From positions 62,001-126,000 of the forward strand of contig VIIQ02000600.1 in the NCBI GenBank assembly GCA_007449985.2: DNA of 64,000 nucleotides. The letters are read 5' to 3'. The notes under the pieces were generated by a model. It saw nothing but the letters and a program-made list of their open reading frames with translations, was not told the origin of the DNA and searched no databases. Positions 1 to 13,100 of the stretch are shown piece after piece; the stretch's first letter is position 1, and each line of letters starts with the position of its first letter. The position numbers and the translations under genes are program-made. The DNA comes from Desmodesmus armatus (taxonomy: Eukaryota > Chlorophyta > Chlorophyceae > Sphaeropleales > Scenedesmaceae).

Positions 1-174
1 TGGCAGCATGACTGATGCTGGGCAGCACTTGCCGCAATGCGGCATGCTCAGCTGCTAGCCACATCCGTATGAGGGTGCACGGCAGCACCAGGATCACCGG
101 GAGCATCACAACACGCAAGATGCTGTACTAAGGCCCGAACGGCATCCACTGGTCCATGTGCACTGTCCTTGCAG
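1..174 (+). other. Tail of an intron of alpha-glucosidase copy A
   Basis: No coding sequence is supported here. The stretch ends in a pyrimidine-rich run and CAG at 172-174, immediately before an exon homologous to the fourth exon of the complete paralogue at 10.1-18.7 kb. It is therefore read as the 3' part of an intron. The signal-peptide exon and the first beta-sandwich exons of this gene must lie to the left of the window. Confidence 0.7.
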
Positions 175-3100
175 GCCCGGTTGGGATGAGAGCATTTGGC
201 CCAGCGACCCTGCCCAACAGCAAGGTGGTGTGGTGGCGGCCCCTACCTCATCAGAGCCGCAGAGTACCCACATCATAGGCAACATGCTCTACTCTGTGCA
301 CCAGCCCTTCGACAGCCCTGGCAACCCCTTCTCACTCAAGGTTATCCGGAAGGCCACAAACCAGCCCATCTTTGACTCCCATGGACACAGGTGTGCTTAG
401 GGCTTCCGCTTTACAGCACAAGGCACTCAACAGAAGCGGCAGAGTACTGTAGTTGTCAGCTGTTGGGTGTATCAAATGCTGCACACAGGCGTGCAGCTAT
501 GCTTGCCTGTGATATCCAACACTGGTGCTCGATTAACTGCTGGCGAGACTCTTTGCGAGGGTGCCCATCACCAGCATTAGAGCGCTGTTCATTACCACTG
601 TCACCAAATGTCAACCGCCAACTGTGATGTGTCTTACTGCCACTCCCAGGTTCCTGTTCAAGGATCAGTACATTGAGCTCAGCACAAACGTGCCAGAGGA
701 TGCAGACCTGTACGGCCTGGGGGAGGTGACCATCCCCACTGGTCTGAAGCTGCCCCGTGACAACCGCATCATCACTCTGTTCAACGCTGACACGTCATCC
801 CTCGTGCCCTACAGAAACCTGTATGGTTCACACCCCTTCCTGCTGCAAGTGAACAAAGGTGTGCGAGGGGCAGCCTCCACTGGTGCTGTCTGCCCAGCAG
901 GTGCAGGTGTCACTGAGCAAGGAAACCCTACACTCTGAACCCATCAACAACGACGCAAGGGTGTGTTGTGGGACCCTTGCACATTGCCCCTGACATGAGC
1001 CCGTTGGGGCATGGTCCGGACCCAGGGATCCCTGGGTGTTGGCCAAAGCAGCGCCTGTGTGCGAGGGCCCATGCCTGATGCTGCCCTTTTTTCCTGTGCA
1101 GACGGCACCTCCCATGGTGTGTTTTTCCTCAACAGCAACGGCATGGACGTGTTGCTCAACAAGACATCACTCACATACAAGTGAGAGGAGAGAGGGGGGC
1201 AGCAGGGCTGGCTGTTGGGGCATTACCTGCGAGTAGCCACAGCAGCGGCAACAACCCCAGGAGTGGGCAAAGCGGCAGCAGCAGCAGCATTGAACAGAAG
1301 GGGCTGGCTGAGAGGCTTGCACGGCAGGAGGGCATAACAGCAGCAGTGTGGGGAGGGCGAAACGCCAGTCAGACGGTGTGCTTGGAGTGCAACAGCAACA
1401 GAAGCTCCAGCAGCAGCAACGGCGGGTGCCACCGCAGGATTCACTTGGTCCTGAGGAACATCAGTATCCTCAACCCTGCTCAACTGCCCCATCCATAGCC
1501 CCTGCAGGGTGACCGTCTCTGTTAATCTCAGTGGGTAACTATCCTGAAACCAGCCAGCCCCTCAACCCCCTGCCACACCAGCAGACATCCACTTGCGTTA
1601 TGTTGTGCTGCCTGTTGTGCTCCCCCACCCCCCCCCCTCCACCCCCTGCAGGGTGATTGGTGGTGTTGTTGACCTGTACTTCTTCCTGGGTCCCTCCCCT
1701 GAGGCTGTGATCAGGCAGTACCACCAGGTGGTGGGGGCACCAGCCATGCCACCATACTGGGCACTGGGAGTGCACCAGGGAAGGTGAGGAGGGCCAGGGG
1801 GTGCTGATACTTCAGGATGTAGACGAGTTGCTGTCCCCTCCAACACAGTGGCGATACTGTACTCCACTGTTCTGTGTGCTCTATGCAGTGCGGCTGCATT
1901 TCTTAATCTACACAGGTGTTTCTGCACCAATCCCATCGTTGCTCAGTGAGGGTTGTGTGCTGCCACTGGCATTGTTGGCACTGCTGCTGCTGCAGGTGGG
2001 GCTACAAGGATGTTGCTGCCCTAGAGGAGGTTGTTGCCAACTACACTGCTGCAGGCATCCCCCTGGAGGCTCTTTGGCTCGACATTGAGCACCAGGGCAA
2101 CAGATTCAGGACACTCAGCTTCGACTCAGGTGCGCTGTGGGTACCCACCGGTGGCTTGGGTTGGGGAGAGCGGCTTTGCAGGTGAAAGCATGTTTGGGAG
2201 GGGTGTGGTAGGATTCAAGTGGAGGGGGGGGGGCAAGCAAATGGAGGGCGGGGGCGGGCGGGGCAACTGCTCTGTGTGGTGGCCATGCCACAGGAAAAAC
2301 TCTCAGCTTGATCTTGGTGAGAGAGGGGTGTGTGTGTGTGGGGGGGGGGGGCAGGGCAGGGCCGCACCAGACGAGGAATGAATGCGCGAGGGCAGGGTAG
2401 GTGCGATCTCAGCAGGTCATTTGCGTATCAGTCCAAAGCAACTGCGTCTGCACTCTCAGCAATCACACAATAGGGTGCACCAGCCGGCTAGGCATGGTTG
2501 GGACCTGGTCCCTCCATATTTGTACTGTGCTGCACTGCGCTGTGCTTGTTATGCTAATGCAGACCGCTTCCCTGTGTCTAAGATGCGGTCCTTTGTTGAC
2601 AAGCTGCACAGTGACGGCAGGCGCTGGGTGCCCATCCACGACTCTGCCGTAGCCAAGGTGCCTGGCTACCCAGTGTTTGACGAAGGCACACTCGCCAATG
2701 TGTGGATCAAGGAGGGCAGCGGCGGGCCCTATGTTGGACAGGTGGGCTGTGTGGGGCAAGAGTGAATCAGCTCGCGACAGCGATTGCATGCAGGTTTGAA
2801 ACAACCACCTTTTGCCACGAGCCCCTGCTGTTTCTGCTGGTGCGAGGTACAGAACTCTCCTCTCTGTTCTTTGCCTTGTGACTCAATCCCTTTTATTGGC
2901 CATTCACATACCGCAGGTGTGGCCTGGTGAGGCTGTCTACCCCGACTACCTAGCAGCACCCAAGGTAGACACCTGGATCAAGGCCCAGCTGCAGCGCTTC
3001 TACGACGAGGTGCCCTTTGACGGCCTGTGGCTGGACATGAATGAGGCCGCCAACTTCTGCAGCGGCCGCATGTGCAGGACAGACCCCCAGAACTCAACCA

Positions 3101-5899
3101 TGATGCACTGTAAGGGGCTGTGTTCGCCGCGCTGGGGAGAAGAAGGGCCGCGCAGCGTGCAGTATCTTTATGGGGGGGGCCTGTCGGCTAAGGCGGTGAC
3201 AGGCAGAAATGGGAAGAGACAGCAGCAAGCGGCAATTGGTGGCCTTTTGTGCTTACATGCCTGATCAACCTTGACACTGCAGTGTTAGCAGCAGCTGCAG
3301 GCTCCAAACCTATGGCAGCAGCAAACCGTCAGTGCGCAGAACTGCCAGGCAGTAAACCACAGCAAACAGCCAGTGCGCAGATCTGCCACGCTAGGAAAGC
3401 TGTGTTCATGCATCTGAAGGTGCCATGCTTTGTGCCGCCATGCTTGCAGGGCTGAAATACAAGACTCCCAAGGACTACAATCTGACAGGTGCGCTGAGCA
3501 TGTCAGCTTATCGCTGCTGCTTGCAAAGTATGAGTCACAGTTGTTGCATTCCACATCCCCCCTGCGCGATCACTCACCTGCCCACAAGCATCTGGCCGCC
3601 TAGGCAGGCAGGCAAGACATCGCCTACCTGCAACCGCTCAACACGCCATATGCTTTTCACTCCAGCAAGCTAAAAGGTGCGCATACATGTCAGCTGCTGC
3701 TGTTGCAATTTTGAAATTCCGTCCCGCAGAGCTGCTGCACCCCATGACCCAGTGTCACATGAACTGCCAGCGGGACGACAAGAGTGAGAAGCTCGTGTGG
3801 CCACCCTACATGATCCACCACTCCACTGGGTAAGTCAACGGCCTCGACACAGACACGGCTGAAGGCTGTGGCTTCGAAAAGAAGGTGTTGCCGGTAGCAC
3901 CAGCTGTGTACACACCAAGATTACACGATTCACAGCCTCACAGGCGCATGTGCCAGCCACTTCACGTTCGCAGAATTGCTTCCTGCACGCTTGCTTAAGC
4001 CCGATATTGGTGCTCCGGGTCATGATGGCTGCCATGATGCATATGTGGTTACACCCTGTATCCCTGCGTGCAGTGGCCAAGGGGGAGAGACGGACCGCAG
4101 CCCCCTTGACGTTCGGACTATCTCCACAACAGCAGGTGAGTTGCAAGGCTTGCTGCTGGCACCCCTACATGTGCCAGCTGTACTGTGCTGCTGTCACAGC
4201 GAGCCGGGCTGGCAAGTGCGACATCTGTAGTACAACACATCAGCCTGCACCCCACTTGGAAGTTGCTGACCGTCGACATCGTACTTGCAGGCAGTTCTGC
4301 ACACAACAGTGGTGCTGTCTTTGGGTGCATTTGATGGTGTGAGGCCCCTCTGACAGAATGATGCTGTGCGTGTGGGTCTGCCTGCTTTTGCGCCTTTGCC
4401 CACGCAGTGCACGCTGACGGCAGCCGTGAGTACGATGCCCACAACCTGTTTGGAACTGCAATGGCCCTGCGCAACACCAAGGCGGCAACAGAAATCATCG
4501 GCAAGAGGCCATTCTTCATCCTCAGGTAGGGGCTGGGGATGCAATGGGTAGTCTCTTCGGGGCACTGTGTTGTGGGTCAATGGGGGTGGTGGGGGGTAAT
4601 GACATGTGTCTGATGATTTTCATCTCCCTTTCGTGCTTGCCTTCCCACCGCTTTCTCACATCCACCCTGGCTTTCCGCCGTCTCTCTGCAGGGCCACCTT
4701 CCCTGGTGCTGGTCGCTTGACCGGCCACTGGACAGGCGACAATGCGGCTAACTGGGACGGACTGTTTGAGAGCGTTGCAAGCATGCTTGGTCCCAACATG
4801 TGGGGCATGGCCATGTCCGGCGCAGATATTTGCGGTTTCCTCGACGAGAATGTGTATGCAGCTGATGGGAAGAAGCTGCCACAGCTCTCAGGGGAAGAAT
4901 ATGAGCAGCTTTGCAACAGGTGGGCGAGAGGAAAGAGGAGGGGGGCAATTGCATTCAAGGGCAGTCATCTGTGGGCATGGGTGGCATTCCCGGGTTTGTC
5001 CAAGCAGCAATGTGTGTTGGACGCTTGCCAACGCTTGATGTCAAAGGGTGCAACGAAAGTGGTGTTTTGAAGGTATAGGAGGGAGCTGACGGTGTGATGC
5101 TGACAGGCACAAGGCTAGAGGTCATCAGTGTTGCCACAGAGAAAATGACAGTGTCTTGCATTCAAGTAGCTGTGTTGTGCTTGTGCCGTTGCTGCTGCCC
5201 CTGCTGTAGGTGGACGTCTGCCGGTGCATTCTACCCCTTTGCGCGCAACCATTTCACATATGACGCCCGCTCACATGAGCCATACAGGTGTGTTCGCCAT
5301 GCATCCTGCATCACAGCCACGTTGATTTGCATGCTTCGACATGCTGCCTCCTGCACTTGCAATGCAACCTGCACATGTCACCTCTGACACAGATGCAGAG
5401 CTGACACACAAGTGTAAGCCATGTCAATTTTGTACAAATAAGTTTGGTTTCAGGTGACAGAGCGATATTCGTGAAATGCCATGTTGTCAGCCTGCCATCC
5501 AGCAAGCAACCAAAAAACAACCACCCCTCCTTATGTGCTTGCTGTGACTGTAAGCAAGTAAAAAAGGTGCAGCCACAGCGAACATGTGCCAGTGAGCCAA
5601 CCATCAAGCTGGGTACACACCAACCTGCTGTGTTGTCTGGCTGTGCCGCAGGTGGTCTGATGTTGCTGCGTCTGCGCGCAAGGCGTACGGCATGCGCTAC
5701 CGCCTGCTGACCTACCTGTACAGCAGCATGCACCTGGCACACAGCCACGGAGGGACACTGGCCAGGCCACTCTTCTTCACAGACCCAGCAGATGCGGAGG
5801 CAAGGTGCGTTGCAGCACGTGGCAGTTTGGTGTGTTGGAGGGCAGGGTATCCGGAGCACGAGGAGCGAGCAGGGGCAGGGTTTGGGTAGCTTGTAGTGG

Positions 5900-5965
<66 letters not shown>

Positions 5966-7513
5966 TACATGCGCAAACCTTGCGGTGTGCGTTGATGACT
6001 GACATCACTGCTGCTGGCTTCGCTCTAGCTGGTCTGCGGCAAGTCTGGCTGGGCTGTGTCTCAGTCTGTGGGCCAAGCTGTGTGCTGTCATCTGTGTTAT
6101 GCTGCAGGACCGCTGAGGGTCAGTGGATGATGGGAGAAGCTGTGCTTGTCAGCCCGGTGAGTAGTGCTGCCGGCAAGCTGCGCACACGCCCCTGCGCGTG
6201 ACATGCCTGTATCGGCATGCAGTGCAGAGTTGCACCTTGGCTGACATCAGCTGCATCACCCTAGACACATCGCACGGTCTCAGCGGCACATTGGGCCCTT
6301 GTCTTTGTTACCATGGGATCTGATTCATAGGTTTTGCTGGGCCAGCTCCAACTGGCGGCTTTGCTTCCATGCCTTGCACCAGTACATGCATCGTCACATG
6401 CACACTCATGTCTTGCTGCCCTTGCAGGTGCTGAAGAAGGATGCCAAGGAGGTTGAGCCCTACTTCACAGCAGGCTCCTGGTAAGCATACAGCGTCACTT
6501 TCTAAAACACTGGCAACGGTGCGCAGCAGCAGCCAACTAACACCAACGACATCAAGTATCAAGGCTGCATGCCAGCACAGTCGTGAAACGGTGCCCCGGT
6601 GAACAGAACGCTCGCCAGCGCTTCCGTCAACCCCTGCTGCTTTTGCGTCACTGCTGCAGGTACTCCGCTTGGGACTTGTCCCGCTTAGATATCGACGCCA
6701 AGGGCGAAAAGAGGCGCAAGCTGGAGGTACCTCTCGGAGACGTCCCCGTGCATCTCCGTGGAGGAACAATCGTACCAATGCAGGAGCCCGCGCTTGTCAC
6801 CCGCGACATGCGTCTGTCTCCCATAACACTCGTCGTGGCTATGCCATCGCAGCCTTGCACCGGTCCCCTTGGCTTTTCTGGCCCCCTGCCGCCCTACGTG
6901 CACGAGGAGACCTGCGCAAATGTGTACTCCCGCAACCGTGGCAACCTGGTGTCGTGCGGGTACATCTTTATGGACAGCGGCGAGGACGTGGAAATCTCTG
7001 CCGACAACTCCCTGCAGGTGAGGTTCGAAGACTATAGATATCGTGCAGGCACTGCTATGACACCTGTGTTGTCAGCGTGCAGTCTTCCTGTCTTCCTCAC
7101 CATTTGCTGTCAAGCCTCTGCAGTGGCGATCATATGATATCATATCCATCGATGGCACTTCACGGGAAAGGCTCTTACTAAGACACCGCACCGCCCTTCT
7201 TGAAACTGTGCAGGTCTGGTTCTCCTCCGTCGTGGCGCCAACCGGCAAGACCGGCACCATAAGTAGCGTGGTCCAGGCAAACCGCGGACCAGCTGCCGCC
7301 ACGCTGTTTGTTGAAAAGATCAAGGTTGTTGGCTTGCCAAAGCCGACATCCGTCCTTACACCCGCTGTCTCAGTGGCAGGCCTGGCCCTCCCTAGCAGCG
7401 CTGTAGAGCTCTCAGGGGACATCTTGACGATCTCAGGGCTGCAGCTGGTGGTGGGTCACCCACTGGAGGTGACTTGGGAGTTTCCAACTGCGCAGCATGG
7501 CGGCGAGCTGTGA
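175..7513 (+). CDS. Secreted GH31 alpha-glucosidase, copy A (5' partial)
   Basis: A glycoside hydrolase family 31 enzyme, expected to release glucose from the non-reducing end of alpha-glucans such as maltose and starch-derived oligosaccharides. Eighteen exons are visible: 175-390, 650-858, 1102-1180, 1652-1783, 1996-2129, 2563-2741, 2917-3109, 3450-3488, 3730-3829, 4074-4135, 4408-4525, 4692-4919, 5210-5287, 5652-5804, 6108-6156, 6428-6480, 6660-7017 and 7214-7513. All junctions are GT-AG and phases match, giving 892 residues and a TGA. The nucleophile Asp is in [15 protein letters not shown] (exon at 2917) and the acid/base Asp is in HWTGDN (exon at 4692). The early exon carries a Gln/Pro/Ser linker about 22 residues longer than in the two paralogues. 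The 5' end lies outside the window. The family is certain; substrate preference (alpha-glucosidase or alpha-xylosidase) is inferred from the plant-type NFCSG motif. Confidence 0.93.
5905..5964. repeat. (GT)n microsatellite in an intron of copy A
   Basis: About 30 GT dinucleotide units interrupted once by a C at 5934. It lies in the intron between the exons ending 5804 and starting 6108. Paralogues B and C have no such tract at the matching intron. It is a simple-sequence repeat, likely length-polymorphic. Confidence 0.95.
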
Positions 7514-10104
7514 GAGGCCTGCCTTGGCATCATGCCACTGCTCAGTGAGCAGTGCACTGCCTGACTACTTGTTTCTACAGTTGATGGGGTGCAGTGGAGA
7601 CATGTAGGCGAGCTGATGCAAATCCGGCAGCAGTTGAGCATGTGGCACATTGGACAATCTAGGCTGATGGATTGCGGCATACAGTGGAAGGGGTGTGCCA
7701 GCAAGTTGTATGCTGCTGAGGGAGCAGCTGAAAGCTTTTCATATCCATGGATGCTGTTGTCCCATAGCATGGCATGTCACATGGCATGTTTTGAGCATTG
7801 TGCGGGGTTGCGGCAAGCAGCTGCTGCGTAAGGCGGATTGGAGGTGTGTGGTTGAAGTTGCGCAAGCAGCAGCGCATACCTGTAGTTTGCTGTTGAGGCT
7901 GTCGAGCAGATAGTACCTGCCAAGCAGCTTGATTTGAAGGCCTCCGTTCGTGTTTGTGGTCGCCTGCCTGTACATGGGCCTCTCTCTTTCCACACTGTGT
8001 GGTTTTGCCATCCTTCCCATCTCGGCTGATTCCGCATCTGCATCATCAGCCAGGGGCTTGCATGGGACACTCTGAGATGTGCAGATGTGGGTTTTTTGAG
8101 CTTGAGGTTTCACTGCCATGGCCATTGAAGTCCAACGCCGCATCCCAAGTGTGCATGTGACTCCGTACTCATGAGTCACTCACTTGACTGCACACTGTGC
8201 AGTCAAACATCTGTTTGCAGAGCTTGGATGGTATAGAGCTGTACACTGTCAATCTCTGTTTGCACGCTGCGTGTTCTGGAGGGTGGGTTGACGCACAACC
8301 ACCATGTGATCCTGGATTCTAGTTTTTTGTTGCACTGGGCGTACTTGTGCTTGACGGTTGTGGTGATGGTGTGGTGACGGTGCAAGGATGGAGAGAAATA
8401 TTCGTATCTCCCGACCATTCCAAACTCCTGAGGCGACCAGCTGACGTTGACAGAGCGCTGTTGGCATGCCCTGAGTGTCTGCAACGGTGCTAGGTGATTG
8501 GTGGATTGTAGCCCTTACCAACTGAAGTGTAGTATGAATGAGTCACCTACTTCAAAGCCTATGACCCAACAGGGATTCAGAAGCAGTTGGCCTCAATACA
8601 ATTGACTCAATCAGCCACTGGAGATGCATGTGAGTATAGGGCAGCAGATGGGACGCTAGGCATATTTTTCATGTCAACCAGCACATCTTGGGGAAGGTGT
8701 GACACTCTCACTCTTACTGCATTCACTGGCGTCAAGATGTTTGTGAGTTGACGTGATGCTGGTGCACCAGCAAGTCGACCTGCGCCTGCTGTGCAGAGAA
8801 GAGGCTGTTCGGGCGCTACTGCTCAAACACCACCGTCAAAGCTGAAGTTTTCTTACAGTGAGCTATAAGGCAAGGTGCCACACCTGTGCAAATGGCTCAA
8901 AACTCAAAGCCCCCAAAATCTGCAGTCCTTCAGTACAAGCCTCCAAAACCCACAGCACGGTATATGCATGATACGCCAGTGGGTACAGCTGACTCCATCT
9001 TGTGCTGAAGCATCCCGGCTGCCAGTGGCACCGGCCATCTGTCAACATAAAGATGCTGTCCCCACGGCACAGTCAGCATCACTTCCCTGACAACAAACCA
9101 GACCCTCAGCAAAGACGCAGTATGTTGTCTGGCTGTCAGACACCTGAACATACCTCCAACCCTGTCACACACCCAGTACTCGCTGTGGAAGCCTCGCACA
9201 GAACGCCGCCAGCCAACGCCTTGCTTCCTCCCAACAAGTCTGAGCCCCATCCCAACGAGCACTATGCTGCGTCAATGGGCAGCCATGATGCAGCAAACTA
9301 CAGCCGGCTGCCGCTGTGGCTCCTGCGCAAACAAAACAGCCTTTAGCAGCTGCTGCAGTGGCCGCCAGGGGCCCGGCAAACAAGTCCCGACACAACTCAC
9401 ACAACCCCAGTACATGAAAGGTCACAAGCTTTGGCTGACAAACAAGGACGGATACAGAAGCGAAGGAAAAAGGCAGGAATGCAGCCACAACACCGGGTGG
9501 CCCGGTGTGGCTTCTAGCATCAACCTACTGCTTGTGAATGATTGAAGATAGTGTTGCGGTGCCAAGCTGCTGCCAAGCAGCAAGGCACCGCATGCTGTCA
9601 TAAACCACTGCACAAGACTACTGCAGCAGGAAACAGGGGACACCCGACACTCGATTGGATCGAGCAACTCTCACGACAGCACTGAGGGTGACCTCTCCAC
9701 ATACCAATTGGCACAACATCAGACACACGTCAAGTACGGCATACATGACGCTGACATCTTGAGCTTCACAGTACACAAAAAGAGGACTGATGTGCACGTC
9801 CCAGGTGCTCCTTGCCATGCCATACTATGTGCCACATAAAATGGCATGTTCAGCCTAACGTAGCACAGGAGGCAAGCGTGACAACAGCAAGACCCCTCGT
9901 CAGCTGCTTCAACTGCACTCCAAATTCTGGCAATGGTGCCGCACTATGCTGGTGCAGCCAAAGTGGGTTTTCCTACCCAGCTGTTGAGAGAAGCAGTGTG
10001 TATGCCATGCGTTGAAGCACACACTCTCACAACAGCAGCGAGTGGAAACAAACAGTGTGTCAAAATTGGGTCAGACGACAGCATAACGGTCACATGCGCA
10101 ACCA
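7514..10104. other. Tail-to-tail intergenic region of copies A and B
   Basis: About 2.6 kb between the stop codons of two convergent alpha-glucosidase genes. Six-frame reading shows only short ORFs without recognisable domains, splice-linked exons or biased composition. I see no RNA gene. It should hold the 3' UTRs and polyadenylation sites of both genes, which I cannot place with confidence. Confidence 0.6.
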
Positions 10105-13100
10105 TCACAGCACACTTGAAGGTGCTGCTAGTTGCCAGCTGATGTCTACTGGCTGTCCTACTGTCAACTTCAAGCCAGAGACCTTCAAGACACCAAGGGT
10201 GGCCTCGACTTGCTCGGTCTTGTGGCCGTTGACTGTGACAAAGTAGTTGCTCTGGACCAGCGCAGGGATGCCAAGCACATGCAGCGCCTCAATCTGAAGC
10301 TGCCCAACTGCCTCCCCAGCGTTTGATTGCACGGTGCTGCTGATGCTTCCAGAGGCGCCGTCAGGCGATGCCACTGCTGTGTACCACACCTGCAAGACAA
10401 TGGCAGGCGCCAGTACAGCACGTGATGATCAGTGCCCGGGAGTGAGTGAAAGGGGCAGGAGGGTGGGTATTCATGCAGCTGTTGAGTTGCTATTTTCGTG
10501 GCAATGCCAAGTGCGCGCAGAGCCTAATCGTGTGTAGGGAACCCTCAAAAGCGCGCATCGATCGGTCGCGTTCTCGCTTGCAAGGCTCACCTGCATTGAG
10601 TTATCGGTACTAACTGCAATCTCGTCTCCGCTGTCCATGAAGACGTAGCCGCAAGACACAAGCTTGTTGGTGTTCATGCCGCGAGCGGCATTGCAGACTT
10701 CGTCCAAGGCGTAAGCAGGCACAGGGCCAGCATTCATGCTATCCTCGACGTTTCCAGCAGTGCTGCCAGATGGTAACGCCACCACCAACGTGATTGGCGA
10801 CAACCGCACGTCGCGGGCGACCATCGCGGGCTGTAGCTGCATTGGGACGATCGTGCCGCCGCGAAGGTGCAGGGGGACGTCTCCTAGAGGGACACGCAGC
10901 TTGTGCTGCTTGCTGCCATTTGCGGCAACGTCAATTTTGGTGTAGTCCCAGGCGGAGTACCTGCAGCAGGCGGATGCAACCCAACAGCAGCATGCTGAGG
11001 CATGACTACCCTGTGTAAGCACTGAGTACTGAACATCACATTTCAGCTTCAACCTGCTAGCCAATTGACGAGAGGAAACTTCTGGTGAACAAACACGATG
11101 TCTATTGCCTGATCACCATAGTAAGCTGACACACTGCAGTACAGGAGTGCTGGCTTGATGGAACAGGACGAGTGTATTTGGCTCCAGAAAGGGAGGTCAG
11201 GCGTGGCCCTGACCCAGTTTAGTAGTAGTAGTAGTAGTATTGGCAGCAGAAGCACTGAGCATGGTGCATGTCTTACCAGGTGCCCGTAGTAAAGTGTGCT
11301 GTGACCTCCTCTGTGTTGTTGAGCATCACAGGGCTAACCAGCAGGGACTCCCCCATTATCCACTGGTGGTTGACCTCCCTGCAAGAAATTACACCAGAAG
11401 CAGCACCACAGCAGCAGTACAGCAGGTATTGCTCTCATACACAGCTGGGTGTTTCATAGGGTAGGTTGAACAGCGCGCTGCAAGAGTATGTGCACATCAG
11501 GCAATGCTCAGGCAACAATGCCTCAATTCCAACGTACTAGTAATCAGACCTCTGTCTTTCATCCGTCTGAGTAACGCACCTTGCCTCCGCATCTGCTGGG
11601 TCAGTGAAGAAGAGTGGCCTGGCCAGAGTCCCTCCGTGGCTGTGTGCCAGGTGCATGCTGCTGTACAGGTACGTCAGCAGGCGGTAGCGCATGCCGTACG
11701 CCTTGCGCGCAGACGCGGCAACATCAGACCACCTGCGGCACGATGTTTGACGCAAGCAGCAGCCCATTTGGTTGAGCTGGTGGTATGAAAAGACAGTTCT
11801 CTGTGCAGCAGGTTGCTTGCCGAAAGTGGCTCCCGATGGCTCTTGGTGGGCTTCCTTGCTCAACCTCCACCTGCCATATCTTGGGCCAGTGACATGGGCA
11901 AACATCAATCATCTTATTAGAGTCACTCTGAGAAACCAGGTTTCCAGACCTTTCTTGATCCCTTCCTTGACGACGATTCCTGACTCTTTCCCGCCCATTT
12001 TCCCGACTGCCTTTCCCAACTTTAAGTCGGGTGGACTACTTTAAGTTGGGTGGATCCATGGGCCCCCAACCTCACCTGTAGGGCTCATGGTTGCGGGAGT
12101 CATATGTGTAATGGTTCCTGACAAAGGGATAGAAGGCACCGGCAGACGTCCACCTGCGACCACACAAACAGCAGCAGGTGTTAGACTACCGCAATGATAC
12201 AAATCAGAACCGTCCTTGCGTGTGAGAGCCTTTGAATCGTTTCTCCAGCTGATGTTGCAGGGTCCAGCACACACTTAGCAGCTTGTCCCGTGCTCAGCAG
12301 GGGCAGGTAAGCATCTCACAATGTATCTTTGACTTTGGCAGCTGCAGTCTGACCGAAAACACACAGCCCACCTGTTACAAAGCTGCCGGTAGTCCTCGTT
12401 ACTGAGCCTGAATTTAGGCGGGTCCATGTCCTTTCCGTTGCCATTGTAGGCATCCATGTCCACAAAGCCGCAAACGTCTGCGCCCGTCATGGCAATGCCC
12501 CACATGTTGGATGCCAGAATGCTTGCCACGCTGTCGGCAAAGGACTGCCAGTTTGCACCGTTGTCACCGGTCCAGTGGCCAGTGAAGCGGCCGGCACCTG
12601 GGAAAGTGGATCTGGTGCATAGGATAGCATAGCACAGCACAACACAGCACACGCAGCGTGAATGGCAGAACAGCACAGTAAAACAAACGTTGTGACTCAC
12701 TCAGAGTCCCTAGACTGCTTGAAGACAGCCTCTGCAAGCCTTCAACACCGGGAGTGGTAGCCTACCATGACATGATGTCCTCAGCCGCCTTGCCTCACAG
12801 CAGTCACACTTATACCCAGCTTGACAAAAAAAACAGTAAGTCACTCATTGCGGCACCACACTTAGTAGCTGGGCAGTTGCGCGAGTATGCCGCTACATGA
12901 TGACTCATCATATCATTCTCACCTGAGGAGCATGAAAGGCCGTTTGCCCATGACCTCTGCTGCAGCGGCATGTGACCGCATTGCCATTGCAGTTCCAAAC
13001 AGGTTGTGTGCATCGTACTCGCGGCTGCCGTCGGCATGCACTGTAGGGTACAGGCGGCAAGGCAGGCAGGCACATCATGTTACAACCCAAAAAACGTTTT

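Noticed and set aside
5712..6008. ORFs with poly Cys/Val or His/Thr through the (GT)n tract
   Set aside because: Simple-repeat translations inside an intron of copy A.
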